A stretch of DNA of 64,000 bases from Sorangium aterium (GTDB taxonomy: Bacteria; Myxococcota_A; Polyangia; Polyangiales; Polyangiaceae): NCBI RefSeq assembly GCF_028368935.1, contig NZ_JAQNDK010000002.1, forward strand, positions 1,426,001-1,490,000, written 5' to 3'. The translations under genes were made by a program, and so were the position numbers. Under the pieces are notes generated by a model. The model made no database searches, was not told the DNA's origin, and was given only the letters and a program-made list of their open reading frames with translations. How positions within the stretch are numbered: position 1 is the stretch's first letter; each line of letters starts with the position of its first letter. Positions 55,536 through 64,000 of the stretch are shown here, one piece after another.

Positions 55536-56753
55536 ATGAACCTTTTTCCGGACGAGATGCGGCGGGATCCTTATCCCCTCTACGATCAGCTGCGGACCGG
55601 CTCTCCCGTGTTCCACGTCGCTCCGCTCGATCTCTGGATGATCTTCGATTACGACGGGGTGAAGCGGGCGCTGACCGATCATGACGCGTTCAGCTCCGCG
55701 GTGACGCCTCCCACGGGCAAGGCGCCGGACTGGATCGTCTTCTCGGACCCGCCGCGCCACACGAAGCTTCGATCCATCGTCCTGCGGGCGTTCACGCCGC
55801 GCTCGATCGCGGGCCTGGAGCCGCGCATCCGGGAGCTGTCGCGCGAGCTCCTGGATCCGTGGATCGAGCGCGGGGAGATGGACCTCGCGGCGGACTACGC
55901 GGGGCCGCTGCCCACGATGGTGATCGCGGAGATGATCGGCATTCCCTTCGAGGACCGGGCGCGGCTGCTGCGCTGGAGCGAGGTGATAGCGAACCTCAGC
56001 CACGCGATCTCGGGCGGCGAGGAGGCGGCGAGGGCCGTGAGCGAGCACGCCGTGGTGAAGGAGGAGATGAAGGCGTATCTCGCCGACCTGATCGAGGCGC
56101 GCCGGAGGGCGCCGGCGGAGGATCTCTTGACCCGGCTCGTCGAGGCCGAGGTGGACGGCGAGCGGCTGACCGAGGGAGACATCCTGAACTTCTTCCAGTT
56201 CCTGCTCGCGGCGGGCACCGAGACGACGACGAACCTGATCGACAACGCGATCCTGTGCTTCATCGGGAGCCCGGCGGAGCTCTTCCGCCTCCGGGCGGCG
56301 CCCGAGCTCTTGCCCTCGGCGATCGAGGAGGTGCTGCGCCACCGCTCGCCGCTGCAGATGGTGTTCCGCGAGACGAGGCGCGCCGTCGAGGTGCACGGCC
56401 AGGTGATCCCGGCCGGAAAGCTGGTGTTGCCCGTGATCGGCTCTGCGAACCGGGATCCGCTGCAATTTCACGACCCTGGCCGCTTCGACATCGGGCGCGA
56501 TCCCAACCCGCACGTCGCGTTCGGGCACGGCATCCATTTCTGCATCGGGGCGGCGCTGGCGCGCCTGGAGGCGCGGATCGCGCTGCCGGATCTCCTCTGC
56601 CGGTTGAAGGGCCTCCGGCTCGCGAGCGACGAGCCGTGGGAGCCGCGCAAGGCGATCATCGTGCACGGTCCGGCGCGCTTGCCCATCCGCTTCGAGCCGG
56701 GGAGGCGCGCCGCGGTGCACGCGGCGGGGGCGCAGACGCCGTGTCCAGGGTGA
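55536..56753 (+). CDS. cytochrome P450
   Basis: A 405-residue bacterial soluble P450. The heme-binding loop FGHGIHFCIGAALARLE places the thiolate at Cys336. The I-helix oxygen-activation motif is AGTETT (226-231), and the K-helix ExxR motif is EEVLR (Glu265-Arg268). No fused reductase domain and no ferredoxin gene nearby, so a separate redox partner is needed. The start MNLFPDEMRRDPYPLYDQLR matches class I bacterial P450s. It is not in an obvious biosynthetic cluster; substrate unknown. Confidence 0.95.
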   Translation: MNLFPDEMRRDPYPLYDQLRTGSPVFHVAPLDLWMIFDYDGVKRALTDHDAFSSAVTPPTGKAPDWIVFSDPPRHTKLRSIVLRAFTPRSIAGLEPRIRELSRELLDPWIERGEMDLAADYAGPLPTMVIAEMIGIPFEDRARLLRWSEVIANLSHAISGGEEAARAVSEHAVVKEEMKAYLADLIEARRRAPAEDLLTRLVEAEVDGERLTEGDILNFFQFLLAAGTETTTNLIDNAILCFIGSPAELFRLRAAPELLPSAIEEVLRHRSPLQMVFRETRRAVEVHGQVIPAGKLVLPVIGSANRDPLQFHDPGRFDIGRDPNPHVAFGHGIHFCIGAALARLEARIALPDLLCRLKGLRLASDEPWEPRKAIIVHGPARLPIRFEPGRRAAVHAAGAQTPCPG

Positions 56754-56958
56754 AGGGCGGGAGGACCGGCTCGGGGAGGGGAGGGGGCTCTGGACGGGCG
56801 GAGGCGAGGTGGGGGAACGTGGTCTCTGAAGCGCGCCGCCCCGTTCTGCCCCGGCAAAGAGTTGCAGCCCTCTGAAAGGCCCGCCGTAGCGCAAGGCGCT
56901 GCCGCGGATCGTCGTGGAAGTAAGCGCCGTAGCGTAGAGGTCGGCGGGGTTAGCCGCC

Positions 56959-57852
56959 TTATGCCCCCATATAGGCCGCCAGCTCGTCAGGCTTTCCCAT
57001 AGGAAAGGCTTCCTTCAAATAGTCGAGGAAGGCGGATACACGAGCGCTCAGCAGCCGCCGGGACGGATAGAGCGTCCACAGGGCGATGTCTGGGCCGTCC
57101 ACATCGCCCCAATGCACCAGAGTTCCAGCGGCCAGATCGTGACTTACAAGTGAAATTGGCAGGCGTCCGGCGCCGACGCCCGCTCGGACAGCATCGCGGA
57201 CCATGATGAGCGACGATAGGCGCAGGACTGGATCAACCATGATGCGTGATCTTCCAGTTGGCGCCGTGATATCCCAGGCCGCAGTCCGATCGCCTGCCCC
57301 CCGCACTACAGCCGGAACAGCGAGATTGTCCGTCGGTCGAGCGAGGCCCGGGCTCGCGACGACTACCAGCCGATCGCGCAGCAAGACTCGTCCGACAAGG
57401 CTTTCATCCGGATCCGGATTGACCCGGATTACCAGGTCATAACTTTCCTCTACCATGTCGACGGTCCGATCTTCCGTCGTGACCTCGAGCCGGACCTCCG
57501 GATATCTCAGCGCAAACCCGGCCGCAAGCTTGCCCATCGCGGTCTGCGAGAAGAGCAAAGGCGCGCTGATTCGTAACTTGCCTCGCGGCCGGTCCCCGCC
57601 CGAGGCGATCGCTGCCGCAGCCTCGTCGAGTTCGGTAAGCAATGCCCCCGTTCGCTCGAAGAGCGCCCGTCCTTCCTCGGTGAGCTTCAGTGTGCGCCCC
57701 CCGCGCTCGAAGAGACGCAGGTCGAGGGCGGCCTCCAGCTCCGCGACCCGGCGCGACAGGGTGGCTTTCGGGCGCCCCGCGGCGCGTGCGGCTCGTCCGA
57801 AGCCTCCGTGTCGGGCGACGAGGCTGAAGTCAGCGAGAGCAAGCAGATCCAT
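56959..57852 (-). CDS. LysR-family transcriptional regulator
   Basis: A 297-residue regulator. N-terminal winged helix-turn-helix (DFSLVARHGGFGRAARAAGRPKATLSRRVAELE), then effector domain with RLRISAPLLFSQTAMGKL-type start at about residue 90. The ATG at 57850-57852 is preferred because it places the HTH at the family's normal distance; a GTG/ATG further up adds 16 odd residues. It is divergent from an AtaL-like gene and an NAD(P)-binding gene, the usual layout for a LysR that controls its divergent neighbours. Confidence 0.92.
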   Translation of the reverse strand: MDLLALADFSLVARHGGFGRAARAAGRPKATLSRRVAELEAALDLRLFERGGRTLKLTEEGRALFERTGALLTELDEAAAAIASGGDRPRGKLRISAPLLFSQTAMGKLAAGFALRYPEVRLEVTTEDRTVDMVEESYDLVIRVNPDPDESLVGRVLLRDRLVVVASPGLARPTDNLAVPAVVRGAGDRTAAWDITAPTGRSRIMVDPVLRLSSLIMVRDAVRAGVGAGRLPISLVSHDLAAGTLVHWGDVDGPDIALWTLYPSRRLLSARVSAFLDYLKEAFPMGKPDELAAYMGA

Positions 57853-57984
57853 GCGTTCCACCAGTGAGACGGTCTGTCCCAAGTTAACGTCTATTGGCAC
57901 GGATGTAAATCACTAAGTACAGGGTGTCTTTTGGCCCAAGCCGGAGCCGAGCGATACTCGACACTCACGACAAGGAACATCATC

Positions 57985-58458
57985 ATGATCTATTCGACCG
58001 CCATCGTCCCGGTGAACCCGGAAGGCGAGACCGAGCTGACCCGCGCGCAGGCATGGGATGGCCTGGTCCTCAAGGCCCGCGACGCTCGCCTGTTCCTCCC
58101 GCCCGGGCTCTGCACCCGCTGCGACGTCGTCGAGGAGAGCGGATCTCACATCGTGCGTATAGCCACGATCGCAGGCGACGACCTGCGCGAGATCATCATG
58201 TTCGAGCCGCAGAGCAAGGTCACTTTCTTCCAGGCCACCGGTCCCCGCGAGGGCGCGATCATCAACGAGCTGTTCGAGGACGCCGACGGCACGCTCCAGC
58301 TCCGCTTCTACTGCTACCTCGGCCTGCGCGGCAAAGAGCCGAACGGCCCCGAGGAGCAGGCCGAGCAGGAGTGGATGAACAGTGATAAGGGCTACAAGAG
58401 CGCCTTGCTGTCAACGCTGAAGCGCACCCGGGAGCTGCTCGCGGAGGGCCGGCTCTGA
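57985..58458 (+). CDS. AtaL-like (DUF1857, SRPBCC-fold) protein
   Basis: A 157-residue protein starting MIYSTAIVPVNPEGETELTR behind AAGGAA. The family block (LTRAQAWDGLVLKARDARLFLPP) and the late REGAIINELFEDADGTLQLRF-type beta strand match DUF1857/AtaL-like proteins of the START/SRPBCC fold, which bind small hydrophobic molecules. It is the first gene after the divergent LysR, with the NAD(P)-binding gene 67 bases downstream. Function unknown. Confidence 0.8.
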   Translation: MIYSTAIVPVNPEGETELTRAQAWDGLVLKARDARLFLPPGLCTRCDVVEESGSHIVRIATIAGDDLREIIMFEPQSKVTFFQATGPREGAIINELFEDADGTLQLRFYCYLGLRGKEPNGPEEQAEQEWMNSDKGYKSALLSTLKRTRELLAEGRL

Positions 58459-58525
58459 TCACCTCGAGGGACATAAACGACGGGACTGCCTCTCAGGAGG
58501 CGTCCCGCTTTCCGAGATAGCTACC

Positions 58526-59194
58526 ATGCAAGATTCCGTAACCGACGACATCCGGACTGTCCAGCCGAAGATACTGGTCCTTGGAGCGACCGGCGCCACC
58601 GGCCGCCTGATCGTCAGCCAGGCGGCGGCGCGAGGGTACGATGTCACCGTGCTCGTGCGTTCTGCCGAGAAGGCGAGTGACCTCAAGGGGGTGAAGCTCG
58701 TCGTCGGAGACGCTCGCGACGAGAGGATCCTGCGCCAAGCGCTCAAAGGCCGGGACGCCGTGGTCAGCGCGCTCGGCACACCCGCTAGCCCATTCCGCGA
58801 GGTGACCCTTCTCTCGTCCGCGACGCGCGCTCTCGTGAGCGCAATGAAGATCGAGCAAGTTTCACGTCTGGTCTGCATCACGGGGATTGGCGCCGGGGAC
58901 AGTGCGGGGCACGGAGGCTTTCTCTTCGACAACGTGATTTTCCCTCTTCTCTTGCGCAAGGTGTACGCCGACAAGAACCGGCAGGAGACCATCGTCAGAG
59001 ACAGCGGGCTCGACTGGATTCTCGTTCGCCCCTCCGTCCTCAACGACAAGCCCAGCCGCGACACAATCCGCGCGCTCACGGATCTCTCCAGCTTCCACGG
59101 CGGAACCATATCGCGAGCACATGTTGCGAGCTTCGTCTTGGACCAAGTGCGCGACGACACCTGGGTGCATCGTTCCCCGTTGATCACCTGGTGA
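58526..59194 (+). CDS. NAD(P)-binding (NmrA/SDR-like) protein
   Basis: A 222-residue atypical short-chain-dehydrogenase-fold protein. The dinucleotide-binding loop is GATGATGR (residues ~20-27), followed by the usual acidic region (GDARDERILRQALKGRDAVVSALG). It lacks a clear YxxxK catalytic pair, so it looks like an NmrA-type sensor or flavin-reductase-like protein rather than a standard dehydrogenase. Lies in line with the AtaL-like gene, probably under the divergent LysR. Confidence 0.85.
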   Translation: MQDSVTDDIRTVQPKILVLGATGATGRLIVSQAAARGYDVTVLVRSAEKASDLKGVKLVVGDARDERILRQALKGRDAVVSALGTPASPFREVTLLSSATRALVSAMKIEQVSRLVCITGIGAGDSAGHGGFLFDNVIFPLLLRKVYADKNRQETIVRDSGLDWILVRPSVLNDKPSRDTIRALTDLSSFHGGTISRAHVASFVLDQVRDDTWVHRSPLITW

Positions 59195-59438
59195 AAGCAA
59201 CTCAGCGCGATCAGACCTGTGGTCGTCCGTGATAGAGCACGAGATCAGCTCGTCGGACGCGCAGGCCATGCAGGCGATGCGTGCCATGTTCGCCGCAGCG
59301 CTTTGGACGAGCCCAGTCTGGCGGCGCGTACAGTCGAGCGGTAACCGCTGAGCCCAACGGGACACGCCCCTGGTAAGCGCCGGAGCGCCCGGTAGCGCGG
59401 AGCCACGCGCGCTCGCGCGCTTCCTCCGCGACCTCAAG

Positions 59439-59759
59439 GTGCCTCAACACCTGCGTTATCTGCGCGATGCTCTCCAGGACAGGGGCCATGCCCGGCGCTC
59501 TCGCTTGATCGCGGGAATGGTTTTATCCTGCCTTGCCTGCGTCTTCTGGACGCTGAACGGTAAAGCGTGGATGATCCCCACGCTGATTGGAATGACCCTC
59601 TACAATGCCATGGTCCCGAGCTCGCTCCGGGGCGCGATCGAGCACTACTCCGCTTCGGGCGACTCCGGCTTTGCCAACGAGTACCGGAGCTTGTTGCCTG
59701 TCTTCAACATCAACGGGCGGCACCCGTTTATCGGTGGACGTGGCTCCAGCGTAGGTTGA
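59439..59759 (+). CDS. small membrane protein of uncertain status
   Basis: A 106-residue frame with one or two membrane segments (RLIAGMVLSCLACVFWTLNG and WMIPTLIGMTLYNAMV) and a polar end. Base composition is less extreme than the surroundings, which favours a real gene, but the start is unclear (GTG at 59439; the frame stays open upstream). It faces the immunity gene of the collapsed Rhs locus, end to end. A role in that system, for example as a second immunity protein, is conceivable but unsupported. Confidence 0.35.
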   Translation: MPQHLRYLRDALQDRGHARRSRLIAGMVLSCLACVFWTLNGKAWMIPTLIGMTLYNAMVPSSLRGAIEHYSASGDSGFANEYRSLLPVFNINGRHPFIGGRGSSVG

Positions 59760-59793
59760 ACAGCAGGCGGTTCAATCGAGATGGATGGCGTTG

Positions 59794-60189
59794 CTATTGC
59801 CGCGAACCACCTTTTGATTGAAGCTTGCGCCTGCGAGCCACCTCCGCTTCGATCGCGCGTGTATCCTGAAGCCGCGCCTCGATCCAGGCGGTGAGCTCCG
59901 AGAGGCTACGCGTCTCCAGCGCCGAGAATGGTGACTGCCAATCATCGCCGATCAAGACCTCGGCTTTGAAAGAGCCGTCGGGATCCATCGATGGATACCA
60001 GCCTGCGTCCACGGTGGCGCCGAGCGGCTCATGCCTCAACGCGAGCAGATCCTCTTCGAGGTACTCCCACTGTGGATCGTCACGCGCCTGGATCTGCGAC
60101 GGGTCGATCTCGCACAGGTTGTTCACTACCATGCTCCACCCGGTCGGGATGCGCAACGACTGAAGGGGGGCGATCCGGAAGGCTCTCAT
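59794..60189 (-). CDS. candidate immunity protein of collapsed Rhs locus
   Basis: A 131-residue acidic, soluble protein starting MRAFRIAPLQSLRIPTGWSM. I do not recognise the family. Its ATG overlaps the stop of the upstream toxin tip (ATGA at 60186-60189), the classical toxin-immunity coupling. Blocks such as QWEYLEEDLLALRH and DGSFKAEVLIGDDWQSP suggest a small alpha/beta fold. Intact, unlike the toxin gene next to it, so it may be kept as orphan protection against sibling toxins (inference). Confidence 0.65.
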   Translation of the reverse strand: MRAFRIAPLQSLRIPTGWSMVVNNLCEIDPSQIQARDDPQWEYLEEDLLALRHEPLGATVDAGWYPSMDPDGSFKAEVLIGDDWQSPFSALETRSLSELTAWIEARLQDTRAIEAEVARRRKLQSKGGSRQ

Positions 60190-60510
60190 GGTTCGGCGTC
60201 CGGGATGAACTTGCGAACCTCCGACAGAGGCCGCGGGTGTCCGTGGATACTTCCAGATGCGTACTCCGCTCTCAGCCAGCGGGTCGGCTCGCCGTTGGCG
60301 TATCCAACCGGCGAGTCGAATCGACACAGCGTGTGGAAATTATGTTCCGTCATGGGGTTGCCTCGCGACACGGTACCTCGGCGAATGGCCTCTCGCTCCA
60401 GGGCGTCGGCGTTCACGGAAGGATCGTACTGCGCAGGGCCACCCCGAGCGCTCAGGGCAGCTGCCTCCTCGCAGCTCCGGGCCCTCCGGTGCTTCGGATA
60501 AGGCGCGATC
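60186..60510 (-). pseudogene. orphan Rhs-type C-terminal toxin tip
   Basis: The recognisable part reads AQYDPSVNADALEREAIRRG, then FHTLCRFDSPVGYANGEPTR, then SGSIHGHPRPLSEVRKFIPD and stops at 60186. Small C-terminal domains ending in a (T/S)IHGHP block are, from memory, recurrent at the ends of Rhs and other polymorphic toxins; I cannot name the activity. The frame is different from the N-terminal Rhs piece directly upstream (60452-60811), so no fusion protein is made without a frameshift. It is coupled to the immunity gene. Confidence 0.55.
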
Positions 60511-60811
60511 CTGCCCTGGTACGCCGCGCGTCGCCGATCACGCTCGGATGAGTGAAGGCGCGGCCGGTGGCGACGTCGACGGGATGCGACTTGGTGCCGC
60601 ACAGCGGATAACGCTGCGGATCGAGCGCTCCCTTGCCGCCGCCCGACGCGCTCTTTCCGCCGTTGCTGCCTCCCGCTCCTTGCCTGCCCGCACCGCCGTT
60701 GCCTCCGGTGCCGTTGGAGCCACCGCCACCACCGCCGCCGCCGAGAATGAAGACGCCCGGGTTCATTCCGGGGATGGCGGGGATATTCGGGACAGGTGCT
60801 GTGCGCGCCAT
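60452..60811 (-). pseudogene. truncated Rhs N-terminus with shared signature
   Basis: The frame begins MARTAPVPNIPAIPGMNPG, then FILGG and a Gly/Ser/Asn-rich stretch, and then CGTKSHPVDVATGRAFTHPS: the same order as in the Rhs toxin at 39571. Homology ends at about residue 95, where the large Rhs shell should begin; the shell is missing and the frame stops at 60452. A deletion has thus joined the N-terminus to a toxin tip out of frame. It could still give a short peptide. Confidence 0.7.
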
Positions 60812-61385
60812 GGGAAGCATGATGGCTGGACGCTCCAAGGCGTCAAGCGTGAACGCGAAGGATGCCTCGATGGCGGAGTGGGACGGAGCCGACCGCATTT
60901 CCCCGGGCGTTATCGCCAGGCTGGAGGGGCGTCGTACTCCGGTATGCCATGATGGCGGCACCGATCCTCGCTGTCGGCCCGCGGCGCCAATGGACACCAA
61001 CCGTCCAGGTTCGTGGCCCCCTCCTTCGCGATCACGCGAGGTCAGCCGCTCGCCAGGGCACCGGTGGGCCGCAGCCGGCGTCCGCCGACCTCAGCGGGCC
61101 CTGAGCTCCGAGCTTCGTGCTGAGCTCGATCGCCGGCTGGATCGCCTCGATCTCGTAAGCCCCGCCGTGGGCTCCCGGGAGATCGTCCGCGCCGAGATGA
61201 CCACCAGCAAGTCGTGAGGAACATTGTGACCTCGACGAACATGGCGAGTCCCGCGCCACCTCGGGCGCAATCCTTACGTAGCGCGCGCATCTCCCGCGCC
61301 GCGCAGGTCCTCGGCGGCACGCGCGCCCTCGCAGGGCAGGTCGCGACGCTTGGCGCGCGGCTTGCTATGTTTGCGCGGCGAGCCG
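60812..61385. other. intergenic region, no gene supported
   Basis: About 570 bases upstream of the Rhs N-terminal remnant and the universal stress protein gene, which are divergent. Frames here are short and of uneven composition. One minus-strand frame near 61100-61200 (HGGAYEIEAIQPAIE) looks faintly protein-like and might be a remnant, but I cannot assign it. Confidence 0.4.
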
Positions 61386-62387
61386 ATGCGCCGCACCGAC
61401 GCCACGCCCGCCACGCCTCCGAGCTCGCCCGCCCAGGCGGGGCCGGCCCATCGGCGCGACGGCCGGACGACGAGCACACCGCGCCGCGACGCTCGCCTCG
61501 GCGACGTCCTTGCAGCAACCGATTTCTCGCCGGGTGCTCTCGCGGCGGTCGAGCGCGCCGCGTGTCTCCCCCTCTCGGCGGGCAGCACCTTGCACCTCGT
61601 TCACGTGCTGCCAGCGCCCGCCTCGCCCGCGGAGGGCGACAGCGCGGAGCAGGCCGCGCGTCGCTCGCTCGACGAGATCGCGGCCCGCGCTCTCGATGTC
61701 GCCCGGGGCGCGGGGAACGCAGGTCTGCAGGTCGTCCCGAGCGTGCTCGTCGGCAGAGGGTTCGTCGAGATCATCCGTCATGCGCGCAGCCACGGCGCGG
61801 AGCTGATCGTCCTCGGCAGGCACGGGGAGCGCTCGATCCTCGATCTCCTGCTCGGGTCGACGGCCGAGCTCACGGTCCGTCACGCGGACACTCCCGTGCT
61901 CGTCGTGCAGCGAGCCCCCGCCAGCGCCTACAGGCGACCGCTGCTCGCCGTCGAGCTCTCGGACGTCGCGCTTCGGAGCGCCGTGCTCGCGACGAAGGTC
62001 ATCGACCCCGAGGTGAGCCGCATCCGGGCGATCCACGCCTATCGCGTGCCCTTCGAGGACAGGATGGCGCTCGCCCTCCCCTCGCTGGAGTTCGCGGCCT
62101 ACAAGGCGCGATACCATGACGACGCGCGCGCCGGTCTACGGCGCCTCCTCGACTCGTTCGACGGGCTCGGCGTGACGTGGGAGCCGTCGGTCCGGCGCGG
62201 CGACGCGAGGCGCGCGATCGTCCGCGAAGCCCGGCGGTGGAAGGCCGATCTCATCATCATGGGCACGCACGGGCGCTCGGGGATCTCGCGCGCTCTCCTG
62301 GGCAGCGTGGCCGAATCCGTCATGCGCTCGGCGCCGTGCGACGTGCTGGTCGCGCGCCCCTCCACGTTCGTGCTGGAGCTGCCCTGA
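61386..62387 (+). CDS. tandem universal stress protein
   Basis: A 333-residue protein with two Usp domains (about 40-190 and 195-333). Each carries the ATP-binding loop of UspFG type: GRHGERSILDLLLGSTAELTVRHAD in the first and GTHGRSGISRALLGSVAESVMRSAP in the second (G-x2-G-x9-G-[ST]). The tandem form is common in delta-type proteobacteria and may sense ATP or nucleotide status in stress or dormancy. ATG at 61386 chosen over an upstream TTG; the first ~35 residues are disordered (Pro/Ala/Arg-rich). Confidence 0.88.
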   Translation: MRRTDATPATPPSSPAQAGPAHRRDGRTTSTPRRDARLGDVLAATDFSPGALAAVERAACLPLSAGSTLHLVHVLPAPASPAEGDSAEQAARRSLDEIAARALDVARGAGNAGLQVVPSVLVGRGFVEIIRHARSHGAELIVLGRHGERSILDLLLGSTAELTVRHADTPVLVVQRAPASAYRRPLLAVELSDVALRSAVLATKVIDPEVSRIRAIHAYRVPFEDRMALALPSLEFAAYKARYHDDARAGLRRLLDSFDGLGVTWEPSVRRGDARRAIVREARRWKADLIIMGTHGRSGISRALLGSVAESVMRSAPCDVLVARPSTFVLELP

Positions 62388-62539
62388 GCGGCGCGGCAGC
62401 GAAGCATGCCCGTGCGGCGCCCGGCTCATCGTGCACTCCAGCGCCGCCGGGAGCATATCGTTTCACTTTTCCTTCCCCCCGTTCCTCGATATCCTCGGCG
62501 CGATCGTCCCCTGGACCATCGCCGGCGAGCCATTCATCC

Positions 62540-64000
62540 ATGCCTGAACCCGTCATCCGCAATCCGATCCTGCCGGGCTTCAACCCCGATCCGTCCATCG
62601 TCCGCGTCGGCGACGACTACTACGTCGCGACATCGACCTTCGAGTGGTACCCCGGCGTGCAGATCCACCACTCGCGCGACCTCGTGCACTGGCGTCTGCT
62701 CTCGCGTCCGCTCAACCGCGCGAGCCAGTTGAACCTGCTTGGCGACGGCGATTCGTGCGGCGTCTGGGCGCCGTGCCTGACGTATGCGGATGGCCTGTTC
62801 TGGTTGATCTACACCGACGTGAAGCGCTACGGCCGGACCAGCGTCGGCGGCGCGTCCGGCGCGTCCATGCGCGACTTCCACAACTACCTGGTGACCAGCC
62901 CCACCATCGACGGCGAGTGGTCGGATCCCGTTCATCTCAACTCGAGCGGCTTCGACCCGTCGCTGTTCCACGACGACGACGGCCGCAAGTACCTGAGCAA
63001 CATGCTGTGGGACCACCGGCCCGGCCACGATCGCTTTGCCGGCATCGTGCTCCAGGAGTACTCGCACGCCGAGCGCAAGCTCATCGGGCCTGTCACGAAC
63101 ATCTTCAAAGGCACGCCGATCGGCTACACCGAAGGTCCGCACATCTACAAGCGCGGCGGCTACTACTATCTGATCACCGCCGAGGGCGGCACATACCAGG
63201 GCCACGCCGTCACCATGGCGCGCTCCCGTGACCTCACCGGCCCGTACGAGCTGCACCCCGAGACGTACATCCTGACCTCGCGCGCTCGCGCCGACGTCGC
63301 GCTGCAGCGCGCGGGCCACGCTGACCTTTGCGATACGCCGTCGGGCGACGTGTACATGGTCCACCTGTGCAGCCGTCCCATCCCGAACCGCGGGCGCTCG
63401 ACGCTCGGCCGCGAGACGGCGATCCAAAGGATGGTCTGGTCGGACGACGGCTGGCTTCGCAAGGCCGATGGTGAAAATGTCCCGCGCGTCGAGGTCCCAG
63501 CCCCCGGCCTGCCCGCGCATCCCTTCCCCGCCCCGGCCGCGCGCGAGGACTTCGATTCACCGCAGCTGCCGATCGACTTCCAGTGGCTGCGCTCGCCCTA
63601 CCCCGACGAGCTGTTCAGCCTCACCGCACGTCCCGGTCATCTCCGGCTCTACGGCCGCGAGACGCTCGGCAGCCTGTTCCGCCAGTCGCTCGTCGCACGT
63701 CGCCAGCAGGCGCACTGCTACACCGCGGTCACGTCGGTCGACTTCGCGCCCGAGCGTTATCAGCAGATGGCCGGGCTCATCTGTTACTACAACACGAGCA
63801 AGTTCCATTACCTGCACATCTCGCACGATGAGACGATCGGGCGCACTATCCGGATCATGTCGGCGATTCCGGATGGGGTCATGGCGGACGCCTTCACCGC
63901 GCCCGTCCCCATCCCGGGCACCGCGCCCGTGCACCTGCGCGCCGAGCTCGACCACGACCGGCTCTACTTCGCCTACAGCCTCGACGGTACGGACTGGAGC
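62540..64000 (+). CDS. glycoside hydrolase family 43, 3' end outside window
   Basis: At least 487 residues, open to the right edge. It starts MPEPVIRNPILPGFNPDPSI. The GH43 catalytic acids are readable: general base Asp17 (NPDPSI), pKa-tuning Asp139 (GFDPSLFHDDDG) and general acid Glu198 (YTEGPHIYK). The five-blade propeller (to ~320) is followed by a beta-sandwich (from ~335), the layout of XynB-type beta-1,4-xylosidases that cleave xylo-oligosaccharides. No signal peptide, so it acts in the cytoplasm on imported oligosaccharides. The GH31 gene at 2341 may act on xylo- or gluco-oligomers, but the two are far apart. Confidence 0.92.
   Translation, partial: MPEPVIRNPILPGFNPDPSIVRVGDDYYVATSTFEWYPGVQIHHSRDLVHWRLLSRPLNRASQLNLLGDGDSCGVWAPCLTYADGLFWLIYTDVKRYGRTSVGGASGASMRDFHNYLVTSPTIDGEWSDPVHLNSSGFDPSLFHDDDGRKYLSNMLWDHRPGHDRFAGIVLQEYSHAERKLIGPVTNIFKGTPIGYTEGPHIYKRGGYYYLITAEGGTYQGHAVTMARSRDLTGPYELHPETYILTSRARADVALQRAGHADLCDTPSGDVYMVHLCSRPIPNRGRSTLGRETAIQRMVWSDDGWLRKADGENVPRVEVPAPGLPAHPFPAPAAREDFDSPQLPIDFQWLRSPYPDELFSLTARPGHLRLYGRETLGSLFRQSLVARRQQAHCYTAVTSVDFAPERYQQMAGLICYYNTSKFHYLHISHDETIGRTIRIMSAIPDGVMADAFTAPVPIPGTAPVHLRAELDHDRLYFAYSLDGTDWS

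Noticed and set aside
55859-56875. 338-residue plus-strand frame inside the P450 gene
   Set aside because: Shadow in another frame (Gly/Arg-rich); the P450 frame has heme, I-helix and ExxR motifs.

Overview
This is a high-G+C, densely coded window that reads like a large-genome myxobacterium of the Polyangiales (Sorangium/Polyangium type). The taxonomic hints are a MYXO-CTERM-like C-terminus on a giant Asp-rich surface protein (48233-52339), its thrombospondin-3/OmpA partner, many glycine-linker lipoproteins, type VI secretion (T6SS) cargo genes of the DUF2169/DUF3540/DUF4150/pentapeptide kind, and Rhs toxins. The species is an inference, not proven. No rRNA, tRNA, CRISPR array or intact insertion sequence was seen.

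Layout. 1-2.3 kb: end of a terpenoid-type operon (unknown protein, UbiA prenyltransferase, lycopene-cyclase-domain membrane protein). 2.3-8.1 kb: exported GH31 glycosidase, a graveyard of two decayed transposases, and a secreted Cys-rich tandem-repeat protein. 8.4-13.7 kb: a minisatellite, leuCD with a divergent LysR regulator, and an IMP dehydrogenase. 13.9-24.7 kb: assorted single genes (AraC-GyrI regulator, DUF4185 lipoprotein, Cys-rich copper-storage-like protein, ferritin-like protein, MOSC, DUF2059, hydrolases, a TauD dioxygenase coupled to a dienelactone-hydrolase-like protein, a broken VOC gene), punctuated by two more minisatellite arrays and a long foldback element.

24.9-37.4 kb: a single-strand (minus) T6SS tip and cargo cassette: DUF2169, two VgrG spikes, DUF2169-pentapeptide fusion, giant pentapeptide protein, DUF3540, DUF4150 (PAAR-like) and a transglutaminase-like protein, mostly with overlapping or near-overlapping ends. 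37.4-39.4 kb: decayed VapC-like toxin, Uma2 nuclease-family protein, decayed metallophosphoesterase. 39.6-45.0 kb: an Rhs toxin split by one frameshift, ending in a predicted deaminase tip and followed, with a GTGA overlap, by a candidate immunity gene. 45.2-48.0 kb: amidase, acetoacetate-decarboxylase-like protein, PilZ protein. 48.2-54.2 kb: two-gene cell-surface operon (OmpA/TSP3 protein, then DUF11/TSP3 giant). 54.7-59.2 kb: DUF2690 lipoprotein, cytochrome P450, and a LysR gene divergent from an AtaL-like/NAD(P)-binding pair. 59.4-60.8 kb: a collapsed second Rhs locus that keeps the N-terminal signature, a toxin tip and its coupled candidate immunity gene. 61.4-64.0 kb: tandem universal stress protein and a GH43 beta-xylosidase cut by the window edge.

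The most notable themes are contact-dependent or T6SS antagonism (VgrG cassette plus two Rhs loci sharing one N-terminal signature), repeat-built surface proteins, and a dispersed intergenic minisatellite with the core GACCC(A/G)GGTTGAGG in three intergenic gaps.
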